Source: an uncultured Roseburia sp.
GTDB lineage: Bacteria; Bacillota; Clostridia; Lachnospirales; Lachnospiraceae
Reading direction: 5' to 3'
Assembly: GCA_947564465.1 (NCBI GenBank)
Contig: CANOCV010000009.1
Location: forward strand, 1-64,000
DNA: 64,000 nucleotides
Position 1 is the stretch's first letter; each line of letters opens with the position of its first letter. A program made the position numbers and the translations under genes. Positions 44,576 through 54,308 of the stretch are shown here, piece by piece. Below the pieces are notes generated by a model that was not told where the DNA came from, made no database searches, and worked only from the letters and a program-made list of their open reading frames with translations.

Positions 44576-47269
44576 ATGCAGAAGGAAAAGTTTAAGTTTT
44601 CGGTCGTGATACCGATTTACAATGTAGAGAGCTTTCTGGCGGAGACGATAGATTCCGTGATTGCGCAGGATATTGGATTTGAGCAAAATATACAAATGAT
44701 TCTGGTAAACGACGGAAGTCCCGATAACAGCGAGGAAATCTGTCTTGCATATCAGAAGAAATACCGGGAAAACATCGTCTATGTGAAGCAGGAAAATGCG
44801 GGCGTGAGCGCGGCGCGAAATAACGGCATGAATTATGTTGAGGGAAAGTATGTGAATTTTCTGGATTCCGATGATAAGTGGAGTCCGGATACGTTTTCCT
44901 GTGTCTATCGCTTTTTTGAAAAGCATTATGAGCAGGTAGATCTTGTTTCCTGTAAGCAGGAATTTTTTGAGGCGCAGACAGGGCCGCATCCACTGTCGAA
45001 AAAGAAATTTGAGGACGGAGACCGGGTGACGGATATTCTTACGAATTATGAAGAGCTGCAGCTGCATGTTACGGCGTGTTTTATTAAGGCAAAGGCCATG
45101 CACAATGCGCAGTTTGATACCCGTTTAAAATACGGGGAGGACGCGCTGTATGTTAACGAAATTATTTTAGAGAAGCATAAGTATGGGCTTGTGGCACAGC
45201 CGACGCACTATTATAGAAAACGTGGAAACAATAGCTCGGCGGTGCAGAATAAGCAGCAGTCCCTCGACTGGTATTTTAAGACGCCGGTGTTTTATTATCA
45301 ATACATTGTAGAAAAGTCCGTGAAAAAGTACGGGTTTGTTCTACCTTATATCCAGTATCTGGTTATGTTTGAAATTCAATGGCGTCTGAAGGAGGACATT
45401 GATGCGGTTTTAGACGAAAAACAGCGGGAGGATTATATTGCAATCATAAAGGATTTGGTGCAGCAGTGTGATGATGATATTATTGCAAAGCCGGGTCAGA
45501 TTTATGTGCAGCAAAAAATATATCTTTATTCCCTGAAATATGGCTATGATATCACAAAGGACTTAAAGTATGCAGAGCAACGTCTTCTGTTTCGGAATAT
45601 GGTGCTTTGCGATTTGGGAATTACCGCCATGTTTATGGCTGATATTTTAAAGATTCAAAACGGCAGTTTGTGTATCAGCGGGAGAATATCTACTCCGTTT
45701 GTGGATAAGTTAAGGTTTTGGTTTATGGATGAGACGGGTACAAAATATCCTGTAAATGCCAAGTATTCTCCATACAGAGAAGAAAAGATTTGGAATCAGG
45801 TGATGATACGGACGTATGTATATGAAATAAAGCTGCCGCTTACAGACGGCCGCCGCATTGAAATCAGGGCAGAATATGACGGAAAATATCCTGTGACTCC
45901 CAAAATTGTGAAAATGAAGTTTGCGAAGCTGCATGATAATTTGAACACTGTTTATTATGTGCAGGGCGGTTATATTATCACGAAGGGAAAAACGTGGTTT
46001 GAGGCGCATGAATACAGTGAAAGGCGTCTGGCGGGGCTGGAAAAAGCTATGCGGCGCGAAATGAAGGAAATGCTGAAGGATGAGACACTTTTACCGGAGA
46101 AGAGAGAGGAGATCAAAGAAGGCCTGAAGTTCAGAAGATTGTATTTTGCCGCAAGACGCTTAAAAAAGAAAAAAATCTGGCTCGTGACAGACAGAATCAA
46201 TCTGGCCGGAGACAACGGCGAAGCGTTTTTTAAATATATGGTGAAACGTAATGATCCGGAAATTGACGTGTTCTTTGTGATCTCTGAGGAATCAAGAGAT
46301 TTTGAGCGTATGAAAAAAATCGGCAGGGTTCTGCCTTATAAGTCATTAAAGCATAAGCTCTATACGCTGCTTGCAGATAAAATTGTCTCTTCACAGGGGG
46401 AGGACAATATTGTGAATCCGTTTGATACGGTCAAAAAGTATGTCGGGGATCTGTACCGTTACCAGTATATATTTTTACAGCATGGTATTATAAAAGATGA
46501 TATTTCGGACTGGCTGAACAAATTTAATAAGAACCTGGATATGTTTGTGACATCGGCATATCCGGAGTATCAGTCAATTCTGGATTGCGCGTACAATTAT
46601 GATGAGCGCGTTGTAAAGCTAACGGGACTGCCGCGCTATGATTCCCTGATACAGGATATACCGCAAAAAAAATCCATTATTTTTCTGCCGACCTGGCGGG
46701 CGAATCTTGCAATTGAGATGGATCAAAAAACCGGTGTGCGTCCATATAATACGGAGTTTAAGAAGTCAAATTATTATCGGTTCTATCAAAGACTGATTAA
46801 CGAACCAAGGCTCCTTTCGGCGCTTAAGGAGTGCGGATATAAAGGTAAGTTCTGCGTGCACACGAATAATCTGCCAAATGCCTGTGATTTTACGGGAAAC
46901 GATGAGATCGAGGTTGTGGCGGAAGCGATTGATTATCAGAAGGAATTTAAGGAAAACGCGCTTTTGATTACGGACTATTCCAGCGTGGCATATGATTTTG
47001 CATATCTGAAAAAGCCGGTCATTTATACGCAGAGTGACAGAGACGAGTTTTTTGCAGGTCAGATGTATGACGAGGGATACTGGGATTATGATGCGATGGG
47101 ATTTGGGCCGGTGTGCAAAGATTATGAGACTACCGTAGATGCGATTATATCACAGGTTAGGGCGGGGTGTATGCTGGAGGAAAAGTACAGGGAACGTATT
47201 GAAGCGTTTTACTATGCCTTTGATCGAAATAATTGCCGGAGAGTGTTTGATGCGATTATTTCGCTGTAA
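44576..47269 (+). CDS. GT2-glycerophosphotransferase fusion protein
   Basis: About 897 residues. Residues 1-210 are a complete GT2 domain (FSVVIPIYNVESFLAETIDS, ILVNDGSPDNSEE, YVNFLDSDDKW). Residues about 210-500 hold helical and beta-rich linker regions. The last 370 residues are a TagF-type domain: KKIWLVTDRINLAGDNGEAFF, IFLQHGIIKDDISDWL, LPRYDSLI, FLPTWRANLA, LLITDYSSVAYDFAYLKKPVIY. Such fusions, as in several capsule loci, can alternate sugar and polyol-phosphate addition. The ATG at 44576 is better spaced from AAGGAG than the one at 44570. Confidence 0.88.
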   Translation: MQKEKFKFSVVIPIYNVESFLAETIDSVIAQDIGFEQNIQMILVNDGSPDNSEEICLAYQKKYRENIVYVKQENAGVSAARNNGMNYVEGKYVNFLDSDDKWSPDTFSCVYRFFEKHYEQVDLVSCKQEFFEAQTGPHPLSKKKFEDGDRVTDILTNYEELQLHVTACFIKAKAMHNAQFDTRLKYGEDALYVNEIILEKHKYGLVAQPTHYYRKRGNNSSAVQNKQQSLDWYFKTPVFYYQYIVEKSVKKYGFVLPYIQYLVMFEIQWRLKEDIDAVLDEKQREDYIAIIKDLVQQCDDDIIAKPGQIYVQQKIYLYSLKYGYDITKDLKYAEQRLLFRNMVLCDLGITAMFMADILKIQNGSLCISGRISTPFVDKLRFWFMDETGTKYPVNAKYSPYREEKIWNQVMIRTYVYEIKLPLTDGRRIEIRAEYDGKYPVTPKIVKMKFAKLHDNLNTVYYVQGGYIITKGKTWFEAHEYSERRLAGLEKAMRREMKEMLKDETLLPEKREEIKEGLKFRRLYFAARRLKKKKIWLVTDRINLAGDNGEAFFKYMVKRNDPEIDVFFVISEESRDFERMKKIGRVLPYKSLKHKLYTLLADKIVSSQGEDNIVNPFDTVKKYVGDLYRYQYIFLQHGIIKDDISDWLNKFNKNLDMFVTSAYPEYQSILDCAYNYDERVVKLTGLPRYDSLIQDIPQKKSIIFLPTWRANLAIEMDQKTGVRPYNTEFKKSNYYRFYQRLINEPRLLSALKECGYKGKFCVHTNNLPNACDFTGNDEIEVVAEAIDYQKEFKENALLITDYSSVAYDFAYLKKPVIYTQSDRDEFFAGQMYDEGYWDYDAMGFGPVCKDYETTVDAIISQVRAGCMLEEKYRERIEAFYYAFDRNNCRRVFDAIISL

Positions 47270-47290
47270 TAGGAGGAATACAAGATTGGG

Positions 47291-48727
47291 ATGAAGAGGA
47301 AGATAAATTACTTTTATTTAACGTTTGCGGTAATTGCGTTTTTATTCATGCTTTTTTATGGCGGGGTACAGTCTTTTTGGTATGATGAGGTGTATCAGAT
47401 TGGTTTGTGCGATACTTCGGTATCACTAAAGGGATTACTCAAATCCTATGCGATGCTGGAAGATTATACCCCCCCGCTCTATGCGGTTTTGATGCATTTT
47501 TGGTATATGCTGGTTCCATATGGGAATGAATGGCTGCTGATTCCGTCGGAATTGTTTGCCGCTGTGGGAATTTACATGATGGGACTTTTAGGTGAGAGCG
47601 CGGGTTCTAAAAAGACCGGGATTTTTGCTTCGCTGGTCGGCGCGTGTTCCGAAGTTATATTTATAAATGCTGCATTTGAATTTAGATCGTATGCGCTCGT
47701 TTTTTGTGCAATGACATTTACACTTTGGTTTTACGGAAAAAAGAACCGGGAGGGAACGATAAAAAATATTATTATATATGGTCTGGCGCTGATGGTTTTA
47801 GTTTATTCTCATTATTACGGTGCCGTAGTCTGCGGGGCGTTAGTATTTTTTGATTTATTTTTGCTATGGAAAAAGAAAATCGGATTTAAGCACAGTATCA
47901 GTTATTTTATGGCGGGTATTTCATTTTTTCCGTGGCTGCTTTTGGTTGCAGTATATCATGAGAGAAGTATCGCAGAATTTTGGATTCAACCTGCAAAGTG
48001 GACGGATATCAAGGCTGTGTATGATTTTTTGCTGTCTGATAACAGAATCTTTGCGGTTATGTTTTTGGCGGGTATTCTATTGGTCATCATGATGATGATA
48101 AAAGGAGAATGGCAGACGTTCTATGAAAAAAGACTATCGGTGTTGAATGTATGGATACTGTTTTTTGTGACGTTTACAATGTTTCTTTATGGGGCATTTT
48201 TAAATAAGCAGGGTTCTATTTTTCTTGCAAGATATTTTCTTACTGTTTTGCCCTGTACTCTTGTCCTAGTGGCGGAAGGGTTTTCGGCGTTTGCTGAGGC
48301 TTGGAATGGTAAGAAAGGATATTATGGAATTGTAATTTCAGCGGCGGTAATATTGTATGCAGGGTTTGATACGTATGTGAAGATTGAGGCGGCGGTGCAG
48401 ACTTCTTCCTATCCTTATGAGGAGACGGCGGAAAAACTTTTGGAACAAGCCGATATTTATGATCAGAATGTATTGATTTTATCGAAGGATAACCGCAAGG
48501 TGACACAGGGATGGAAATATTATTTGACAAAAAAGGAAAGCTTGCCGGAAGTCCGTATTGTGGCGCAGGAACTTGCTTCTTATGAGGAATGTCTGAATTA
48601 TGATAAAATTTATCTGGTAGGTTTTAAGCAGCCAATAACGGAAGCAACAGCGGCTTTTTTGAAAGATAATTACAAAAAAATTGGCGAAATGAAAGAGTGT
48701 AAGGTTACCATTTACAGCAAACAATAA
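47291..48727 (+). CDS. GT39/PMT-like membrane glycosyltransferase
   Basis: 478 residues, about ten transmembrane segments. First outer loop carries SFWYDEVYQIGL, with the Asp-Glu pair typical of GT-C enzymes of the PMT/ArnT superfamily, and EDYTPPLYAVLMHFWY is the usual second motif. A soluble C-terminal tail of about 95 residues follows (YPYEETAEKLLEQADIYDQN). It likely moves a sugar from polyprenyl phosphate to an acceptor on the outer face. AGGAGG lies 15 bases before the ATG, rather far; no better start is seen. Confidence 0.85.
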   Translation: MKRKINYFYLTFAVIAFLFMLFYGGVQSFWYDEVYQIGLCDTSVSLKGLLKSYAMLEDYTPPLYAVLMHFWYMLVPYGNEWLLIPSELFAAVGIYMMGLLGESAGSKKTGIFASLVGACSEVIFINAAFEFRSYALVFCAMTFTLWFYGKKNREGTIKNIIIYGLALMVLVYSHYYGAVVCGALVFFDLFLLWKKKIGFKHSISYFMAGISFFPWLLLVAVYHERSIAEFWIQPAKWTDIKAVYDFLLSDNRIFAVMFLAGILLVIMMMIKGEWQTFYEKRLSVLNVWILFFVTFTMFLYGAFLNKQGSIFLARYFLTVLPCTLVLVAEGFSAFAEAWNGKKGYYGIVISAAVILYAGFDTYVKIEAAVQTSSYPYEETAEKLLEQADIYDQNVLILSKDNRKVTQGWKYYLTKKESLPEVRIVAQELASYEECLNYDKIYLVGFKQPITEATAAFLKDNYKKIGEMKECKVTIYSKQ

Positions 48728-48752
48728 AAACAGTACACAAGGAGGACACAGT

Positions 48753-49823
48753 ATGAAAACAACAGCATTGATTATGGCGGGCGGAAGAGGAGAGCGTTTC
48801 TGGCCCAAGAGCAGAAAGAATTTGCCGAAACAGTTCTTGTCTTTAACAGGCGACGGAAAGACAATGATACAGTTTACCGTGGAAAGGATTCTTTCATTGG
48901 TGGCTATAGAGGATATTTATATCGTGACAAATCATGATTATAAAGATTTGGTGAAGGAGCAGCTGCCTGATCTGCCGGAAGAGAATATTCTTTGTGAGCC
49001 GGTGGGACGAAATACGGCAGCCTGTATCGGACTCGGAGCCGTCCATATTCAGAGGAAATGTAAGGACGCATGTATGATTGTACTGCCGTCAGACCATTTG
49101 ATAAAATATAATGCAATGTTTATCAACACATTAAAGGATGCTTGTGCCATTGCGGAGCAGGAAGAGAATCTTGTGACTATCGGAATTACGCCGGACTATC
49201 CGGAAATTGGTTATGGATATATAAAGTTTTTGCCTGATGAAGAAAAGGAACATGCATATAAGGTGGATCGTTTTGTAGAAAAGCCAAGCCTTGAGGTGGC
49301 AAAGGAATATCTTTTGACGGAAGAATATTTATGGAATAGCGGAATGTTTGTATGGAAAATTTCCACGATTTTAGAAATGTTAAAAAGACTGATGCCGGAT
49401 ACGTATCAGGGACTGATAAAAATAAAAGAGGCGATCGGAACCGAGGAAGAGGAAATGGTTTTGGAAAGGGAGTTTTATAACTTCCAGTCGATCTCCATTG
49501 ATTATGGGGTATTAGAAAAATCTGATAACATCTATACGCTTCCGGGAACGTTTGGCTGGGACGATGTAGGCTCATGGCTGGCAGTGGAAAGAATCCGAAA
49601 AACAAACGAGTTTGGCAATGTGGTATCGGGAAATACAATTACAATTTCTACAAAGAACTGTGTGATTGAAGGAACGGAAAAACTGATTGCCACTGTCGGA
49701 ATTGAGGATTTGATCGTTGTGGATACGCAGGATGCAACGCTGATTTGTGCGAAGGACAGTGCGAACGAGATCAAAAAAGTTTTGGAAACCCTCAAAAACT
49801 GCAACCGCGATGAATATATTTAG
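48753..49823 (+). CDS. manC: Mannose-1-phosphate guanylyltransferase
   Basis: Makes GDP-mannose from mannose-1-phosphate and GTP. 356 residues: pyrophosphorylase motif LIMAGGRGERFWPKSRKNLPKQ, CEPVGRNTAACI, IVLPSDHLI, IGYGYIKF, FVEKPS, YLWNSGMFVWK and GTFGWDDVGSW. It lacks the C-terminal phosphomannose isomerase domain of bifunctional ManC. It feeds the gmd-rmd pair 10 kb downstream; the mutase at 62269 could provide mannose-1-phosphate. AAGGAGGA precedes the ATG. Confidence 0.95.
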   Translation: MKTTALIMAGGRGERFWPKSRKNLPKQFLSLTGDGKTMIQFTVERILSLVAIEDIYIVTNHDYKDLVKEQLPDLPEENILCEPVGRNTAACIGLGAVHIQRKCKDACMIVLPSDHLIKYNAMFINTLKDACAIAEQEENLVTIGITPDYPEIGYGYIKFLPDEEKEHAYKVDRFVEKPSLEVAKEYLLTEEYLWNSGMFVWKISTILEMLKRLMPDTYQGLIKIKEAIGTEEEEMVLEREFYNFQSISIDYGVLEKSDNIYTLPGTFGWDDVGSWLAVERIRKTNEFGNVVSGNTITISTKNCVIEGTEKLIATVGIEDLIVVDTQDATLICAKDSANEIKKVLETLKNCNRDEYI

Positions 49824-49841
49824 GGATATTGGGAAAAAGAT

Positions 49842-52517
49842 ATGGAAATAAACAGCAGTGATCTAATAAATAAATTGAAAAAAATATGTCAAAGCAAAAA
49901 GTATTTTGTTTACTGGATTGTCTACACGATTTTATTTCTTCTGATTTATTGCCTGGCATATAGCGCATTTCGCATTCATGGAAAATCTTATATCTGGAAT
50001 ATGGATGGTATCAGACAGCATTATGCCTCTATGGTATACATTGGTCGTTACCTTAGAGAAATTATAAAAAATCTGCTTTCCGGCAATTTCGTACTTCCGA
50101 TGTATGATACGGCGATTGGAATGGGCGATGATATTATTGCCACATTCAATTTCTATGGATTGGGAGAACCGCTGCTGTTATTGTCGGTCTTTGTGCCTTC
50201 TGTGTATATGGAAAAATTTTACTGTTTTCTTGTGATTTTTCGTATGTATTTGGCTGGAGCGGCATTTAGCGGTATGTGTTTTTATTTTAAAAAGAGCCGT
50301 AGGGCAGTGCTTCCGGGAGCGTTGTCTTACGCTTTCTGCGGTTATGCATTGCATGTAGCGGTAAAGCATCCCTTTTTTATCATACCGATGATTTATCTCC
50401 CGGTAATGATTATAGGAGCGGATAAGATTATAAAAAAGAAGAAACCGTATATATTTCTTGCAGCGGTTTTTGTCGGAGCGCTGAATGGTTTTTATTTTTT
50501 GTATATGTCGACGATTGCGGTTGGAGTGTTTATTCTTGTAAGAACCCTGAATTATTATAAAGAAAAGCGCATTTTAGCGTTGGCAAAATGTATTGGAAAA
50601 AGTATTGGGGTTTACGTTATCGGAGTGATGATGTCCGCCGTCGTTTTTCTGCCGGCCATAACAGGATATTTATCAAGTTCCCGCTCGGATTCTTCAGTTG
50701 TAGTGAAGAATTTTTGGTCTTATGGCAGGGATTATTACAGAAAAATGTTTGCATATTTAATCTCACCGCCTGCGATTACCTGGAGTTTTGTCGGGATGTC
50801 CGCAGTTATATTGTTTGCAATAGCGCTTATGTTCCGGAAAAAAAACGGAGTATCTTTGGAACTGAGAGTGACGTTTACAATTGCGCTTATATTCATGCTT
50901 TTGCCTGTCGGTGGGTATGTTATGAACGGTTTTTCCTATACGTCAGGAAGGTGGCTGTTTATTTTTGCGCTGGTGTCGGCGATAGCGGTGGTAGAAATGT
51001 TCCCGCATCTTGAGGATATGGACTTCAGAAATCGTATTTTATCGCTGGCAGTTGTGGCAGCCTATTTTGCCGTAGTGCTTTCCATGAAAAAGAGCGTAGA
51101 TATCTACGCTGTTATGGGAATGGCAATGCTGGCGTTAACTTTGTCGGTTTTTTGGATAGATAAAATTCGCCGAAACGTGAAATATGGAATTATTCTTATG
51201 GTAATTATTGTGAATCTTGTAGTGAATGGAAATTATCTGTTTGAAAACCGTGGGTATGTGCAGGCGTTTATGAATAAGGAAGAGACGCTTGGCATTATTG
51301 AAGGTACGAATTCGGCAGTTGTAAAAAGTAATGGAGATTTTTACAGGGTGGACGCTGCGTCGTATACCTCTGAGAATGCAGGGATCTTAACGCATGTGAA
51401 TGGAGTTTCTTCCTACTTTAGCATTATGAATGCAAATACGATTTCATATAACACGGAGATGGAAAATGCAGCAGTGTTGGACAGTATGTTTAAGATCAGG
51501 GGAGTAGACAGTCGGACGTTTTTAGAGACGCTTGCCGGTGTTCGTTACTATGTGGCAGAGGAAAGTGAAATGCAGTATGTGCCGTATGGATTTGTGGCAT
51601 CGGATGAGTTGTCGAAGGATGGACTGACAGTCTATGAGAATCAGTATTACTTGCCACTTGGTTATACGTATGATAAGTATATGGAAAGAGACGTGTACGA
51701 CTCGTTGTCTCCTCTTGGAAAGCAGGAGGCGCTCTTGGAGGCGGCATTGTTGGAGACAGATCCGGAAGGGATTGACAGAATAAAGCCAGATATCTCTTCA
51801 CGAAAAATATCTTATAACATAGAATTTTCGGAAGGTATCTCATGGGAGGAGGGAACTATTAAGGTTGAAGAGGACAATGCTTATATACAACTTTCCTTTG
51901 CAGGAGCGGAGGAATGTGAGACATATGTAAGAATTGTGGGACTTAACAGTAATGACAGCGGGAATGAGTATATTAATATGAGTGTGCGGACGGAGGAGAG
52001 AAGCAGTTACGTTCCGGTCGTATCAAATACATGGAATTGGTATTGCGGAAGAGAAAATTATCTGTTTAACCTTGGATACCGGTCGAAAGCTTGTGATTCC
52101 TGCCGTATTGCATTTTCCAAGCGGGGAACATACCGCATGGAGGATATTGAAATTTATGTACAACCTATGAAACAATATGCGAAGAGGGTGCAGGCGTTAA
52201 AGGAGAATGTTCTCGGGAATGTCATCTGCAGTACAAACAGGGTCTGCGGAAGAATTACGTTGGAGAGAGAGAAACTTGTTTGCTTTTCTATTCCGTATTC
52301 AAAGGGATGGACGGCTAAAATTGACGGGGAGAAGGCAGAGATTTTAAAGTGCAATACGATGTATATGGCCGTGAATGCAAAAAAGGGGACGCATACGATA
52401 GAACTTGTATACGAGACGCCGTATTTGAAAATGGGCGGCTGTGTCTCGCTGTTAGGACTGGCGTTGTTTGCAGGACTGGTATTTTTATATCGACACATGG
52501 AGAAGAAGGCTGTATAG
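49842..52517 (+). CDS. YfhO-family membrane protein (GT-C-like), paralogue 1
   Basis: 891 residues, about 12-13 transmembrane segments up to residue 480, then a long outer domain and a final C-terminal helix (VSLLGLALFAGLVFLY). The first outer loop holds YIWNMDGIRQHYASMVY, where the Asp is the expected catalytic acid. The C-terminal YfhO signature VCFSIPYSKGWTAKIDGEKA is present. B. subtilis YfhO adds GlcNAc to lipoteichoic acid from an undecaprenyl-phosphate donor made by CsbB. A paralogue lies at 56227 with the same N-terminal motifs. The ribosome site is weak. Confidence 0.9.
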   Translation: MEINSSDLINKLKKICQSKKYFVYWIVYTILFLLIYCLAYSAFRIHGKSYIWNMDGIRQHYASMVYIGRYLREIIKNLLSGNFVLPMYDTAIGMGDDIIATFNFYGLGEPLLLLSVFVPSVYMEKFYCFLVIFRMYLAGAAFSGMCFYFKKSRRAVLPGALSYAFCGYALHVAVKHPFFIIPMIYLPVMIIGADKIIKKKKPYIFLAAVFVGALNGFYFLYMSTIAVGVFILVRTLNYYKEKRILALAKCIGKSIGVYVIGVMMSAVVFLPAITGYLSSSRSDSSVVVKNFWSYGRDYYRKMFAYLISPPAITWSFVGMSAVILFAIALMFRKKNGVSLELRVTFTIALIFMLLPVGGYVMNGFSYTSGRWLFIFALVSAIAVVEMFPHLEDMDFRNRILSLAVVAAYFAVVLSMKKSVDIYAVMGMAMLALTLSVFWIDKIRRNVKYGIILMVIIVNLVVNGNYLFENRGYVQAFMNKEETLGIIEGTNSAVVKSNGDFYRVDAASYTSENAGILTHVNGVSSYFSIMNANTISYNTEMENAAVLDSMFKIRGVDSRTFLETLAGVRYYVAEESEMQYVPYGFVASDELSKDGLTVYENQYYLPLGYTYDKYMERDVYDSLSPLGKQEALLEAALLETDPEGIDRIKPDISSRKISYNIEFSEGISWEEGTIKVEEDNAYIQLSFAGAEECETYVRIVGLNSNDSGNEYINMSVRTEERSSYVPVVSNTWNWYCGRENYLFNLGYRSKACDSCRIAFSKRGTYRMEDIEIYVQPMKQYAKRVQALKENVLGNVICSTNRVCGRITLEREKLVCFSIPYSKGWTAKIDGEKAEILKCNTMYMAVNAKKGTHTIELVYETPYLKMGGCVSLLGLALFAGLVFLYRHMEKKAV

Positions 52518-52541
52518 ATCGTATCGGAGGACGAAATAGCG

Positions 52542-54266
52542 ATGAGGGAAAAGTTTAAATCTATCATAAATTACAGGCCGGGATATGCGTTCTGTTTCAT
52601 GTTGGGAAGTATGTTGGGGGCAGCGTTTTTTGTTTCAGTATTTGGCTTGCGGATTTTGGACTTTACGTATAATGACTGGCTGCTGCCTAATCCCATGATG
52701 GTAAGTTCTGATGTGCCTCAGCATTATCTGGGACAAGTTACGTACTGGAAAAGTGCGTGGCATTTTCCTTTTGGTCTGATGGACAACATTGTCTATCCGG
52801 ATAAGCTGTCTGTGATTTATACGGATTCTATTCCGTTGTTTGCATTTGTTTTTAAATTAATGGCGCCTATTTTGCCGGAGGCATTTCAGTGTTTCGGGTT
52901 ATTTGGATTGGTATGTTATATGATGCAGGGCGGTTTTGGGGCACTGATTGTCCGTAAATGGACGTATAGCTGGCCGGTTTGTGCGGCGGGGAGCATGGTT
53001 TTTGTGATATCAGTTATTATGGTGCACCGTTTGTACCATCATACAGGATTGGCGGCGCATTGGCTGATTCTTGCCGGGATTTGTATCTGGATGTATTATG
53101 ACAGGCTGGAAAGACGCAGTGTGAGGATATTGTTGTGGGCAATACTGAATGTGATGGCGCTTCTGACACAGGCATATTTTATTGCAATGACATTTGGGAT
53201 TATGCTCTGTTGCCTGCTTGAACAGCTAATAAGATCAAAAAGAAAAATAGGAGAGGTGTCCGCCGTGATTGTTTTATCGTCATTTGCGATGATTGCGGCA
53301 GGTTATTTATTTGGTCTGTTTTATGGAGATGTTCCGGCGGGAGACAGAGGACTTGGATATTATTCCTGGAATTTGAATGGTTTTTTTAACTCATTGACAT
53401 CCAATACATCGAAAATACTGGAACCGTTGGCGTTGGGAAAAGGACAGAGGGAAGGTTTTTCTTATCTTGGCGCAGGGATGCTTCTGCTTGTGGGGACGGC
53501 AGTTGTACGTATGGCATATCTGTTATTTTCGGGCGAACGGGAAAGGATATTTGACAAAAAAATCACATTGTCCGTGGCGGCGCCAAAGGTTGTGTTTGTA
53601 ATTTGTTTTGCGATAGCGGCAGCATCCAATGTGATCATGTTTGGAAACCATACGCTTACCGTACCGCTCCCGGAAAAGCTTTTAAAGATGTGGGCAACAT
53701 TCCGCTGCAGCGGGCGGCTCATTTGGCCGGTATATTATGGGATTATTGCCGTATCGTTATATCTGCTGGTAAAGAATGCAAAGAGGCTTATGCCGGTATT
53801 TGCTGTGTTAGTGTGTTGTATTGTGCTCCAGTTGTATGATACCGGGGATGTTTTTGGAGAAAAGGGAGCTTATACGAAGGCAGAACACAATTACGAGTCG
53901 GTACTGCAGTCAAGCGCGTGGGATGAAATTGCAAAAGAGTATAGGCATCTTGTATTTTATCCGAATACATACAAGCTGTTTTCAAATGATTTGGCATATC
54001 ATTTTCAGGTGTATACCCTAAAAAATCAAATGTCTGTAAATATGACATATCTGTCGCGGAATATTGCCGGGGAGAAAAACCAAGAGGTGTTGCAGATGTT
54101 TGAGAAAGTAAAAAGAGGAAGCATTCCGGAAGATACCTTTTATGTGTTTTTGGACGAAGCGCCGCCGGAGGACGCTGCACTGTTCTATTATGAGATAGAC
54201 GGAATACTGGTCGGTTTTCCGAAACCGTTGAGTGAAGCATATGAAGGATTCGGTAGGAGGCATTAG
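52542..54266 (+). CDS. Polytopic membrane protein, DUF6311-like
   Basis: 574 residues with about 11 hydrophobic segments and a C-terminal soluble part of about 140 residues. The first outer loop has MVSSDVPQHYLGQVTYWKSA, followed by FQCFGLFGLVCYMMQGGFGA; these resemble DUF6311 membrane proteins, but I cannot confirm the family. The Asp-x-x-x-His arrangement is close to the YfhO NMDGIRQH motif next door, so a shared GT-C-like fold is likely. GGAGGAC precedes the ATG. It lies between a YfhO gene and two acyltransferase genes. Confidence 0.72.
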   Translation: MREKFKSIINYRPGYAFCFMLGSMLGAAFFVSVFGLRILDFTYNDWLLPNPMMVSSDVPQHYLGQVTYWKSAWHFPFGLMDNIVYPDKLSVIYTDSIPLFAFVFKLMAPILPEAFQCFGLFGLVCYMMQGGFGALIVRKWTYSWPVCAAGSMVFVISVIMVHRLYHHTGLAAHWLILAGICIWMYYDRLERRSVRILLWAILNVMALLTQAYFIAMTFGIMLCCLLEQLIRSKRKIGEVSAVIVLSSFAMIAAGYLFGLFYGDVPAGDRGLGYYSWNLNGFFNSLTSNTSKILEPLALGKGQREGFSYLGAGMLLLVGTAVVRMAYLLFSGERERIFDKKITLSVAAPKVVFVICFAIAAASNVIMFGNHTLTVPLPEKLLKMWATFRCSGRLIWPVYYGIIAVSLYLLVKNAKRLMPVFAVLVCCIVLQLYDTGDVFGEKGAYTKAEHNYESVLQSSAWDEIAKEYRHLVFYPNTYKLFSNDLAYHFQVYTLKNQMSVNMTYLSRNIAGEKNQEVLQMFEKVKRGSIPEDTFYVFLDEAPPEDAALFYYEIDGILVGFPKPLSEAYEGFGRRH

Positions 54267-54308
54267 AATGTTTTTTAATGTGTGTCGGGAGAGGGAAAAA
54301 AGGTAAAT

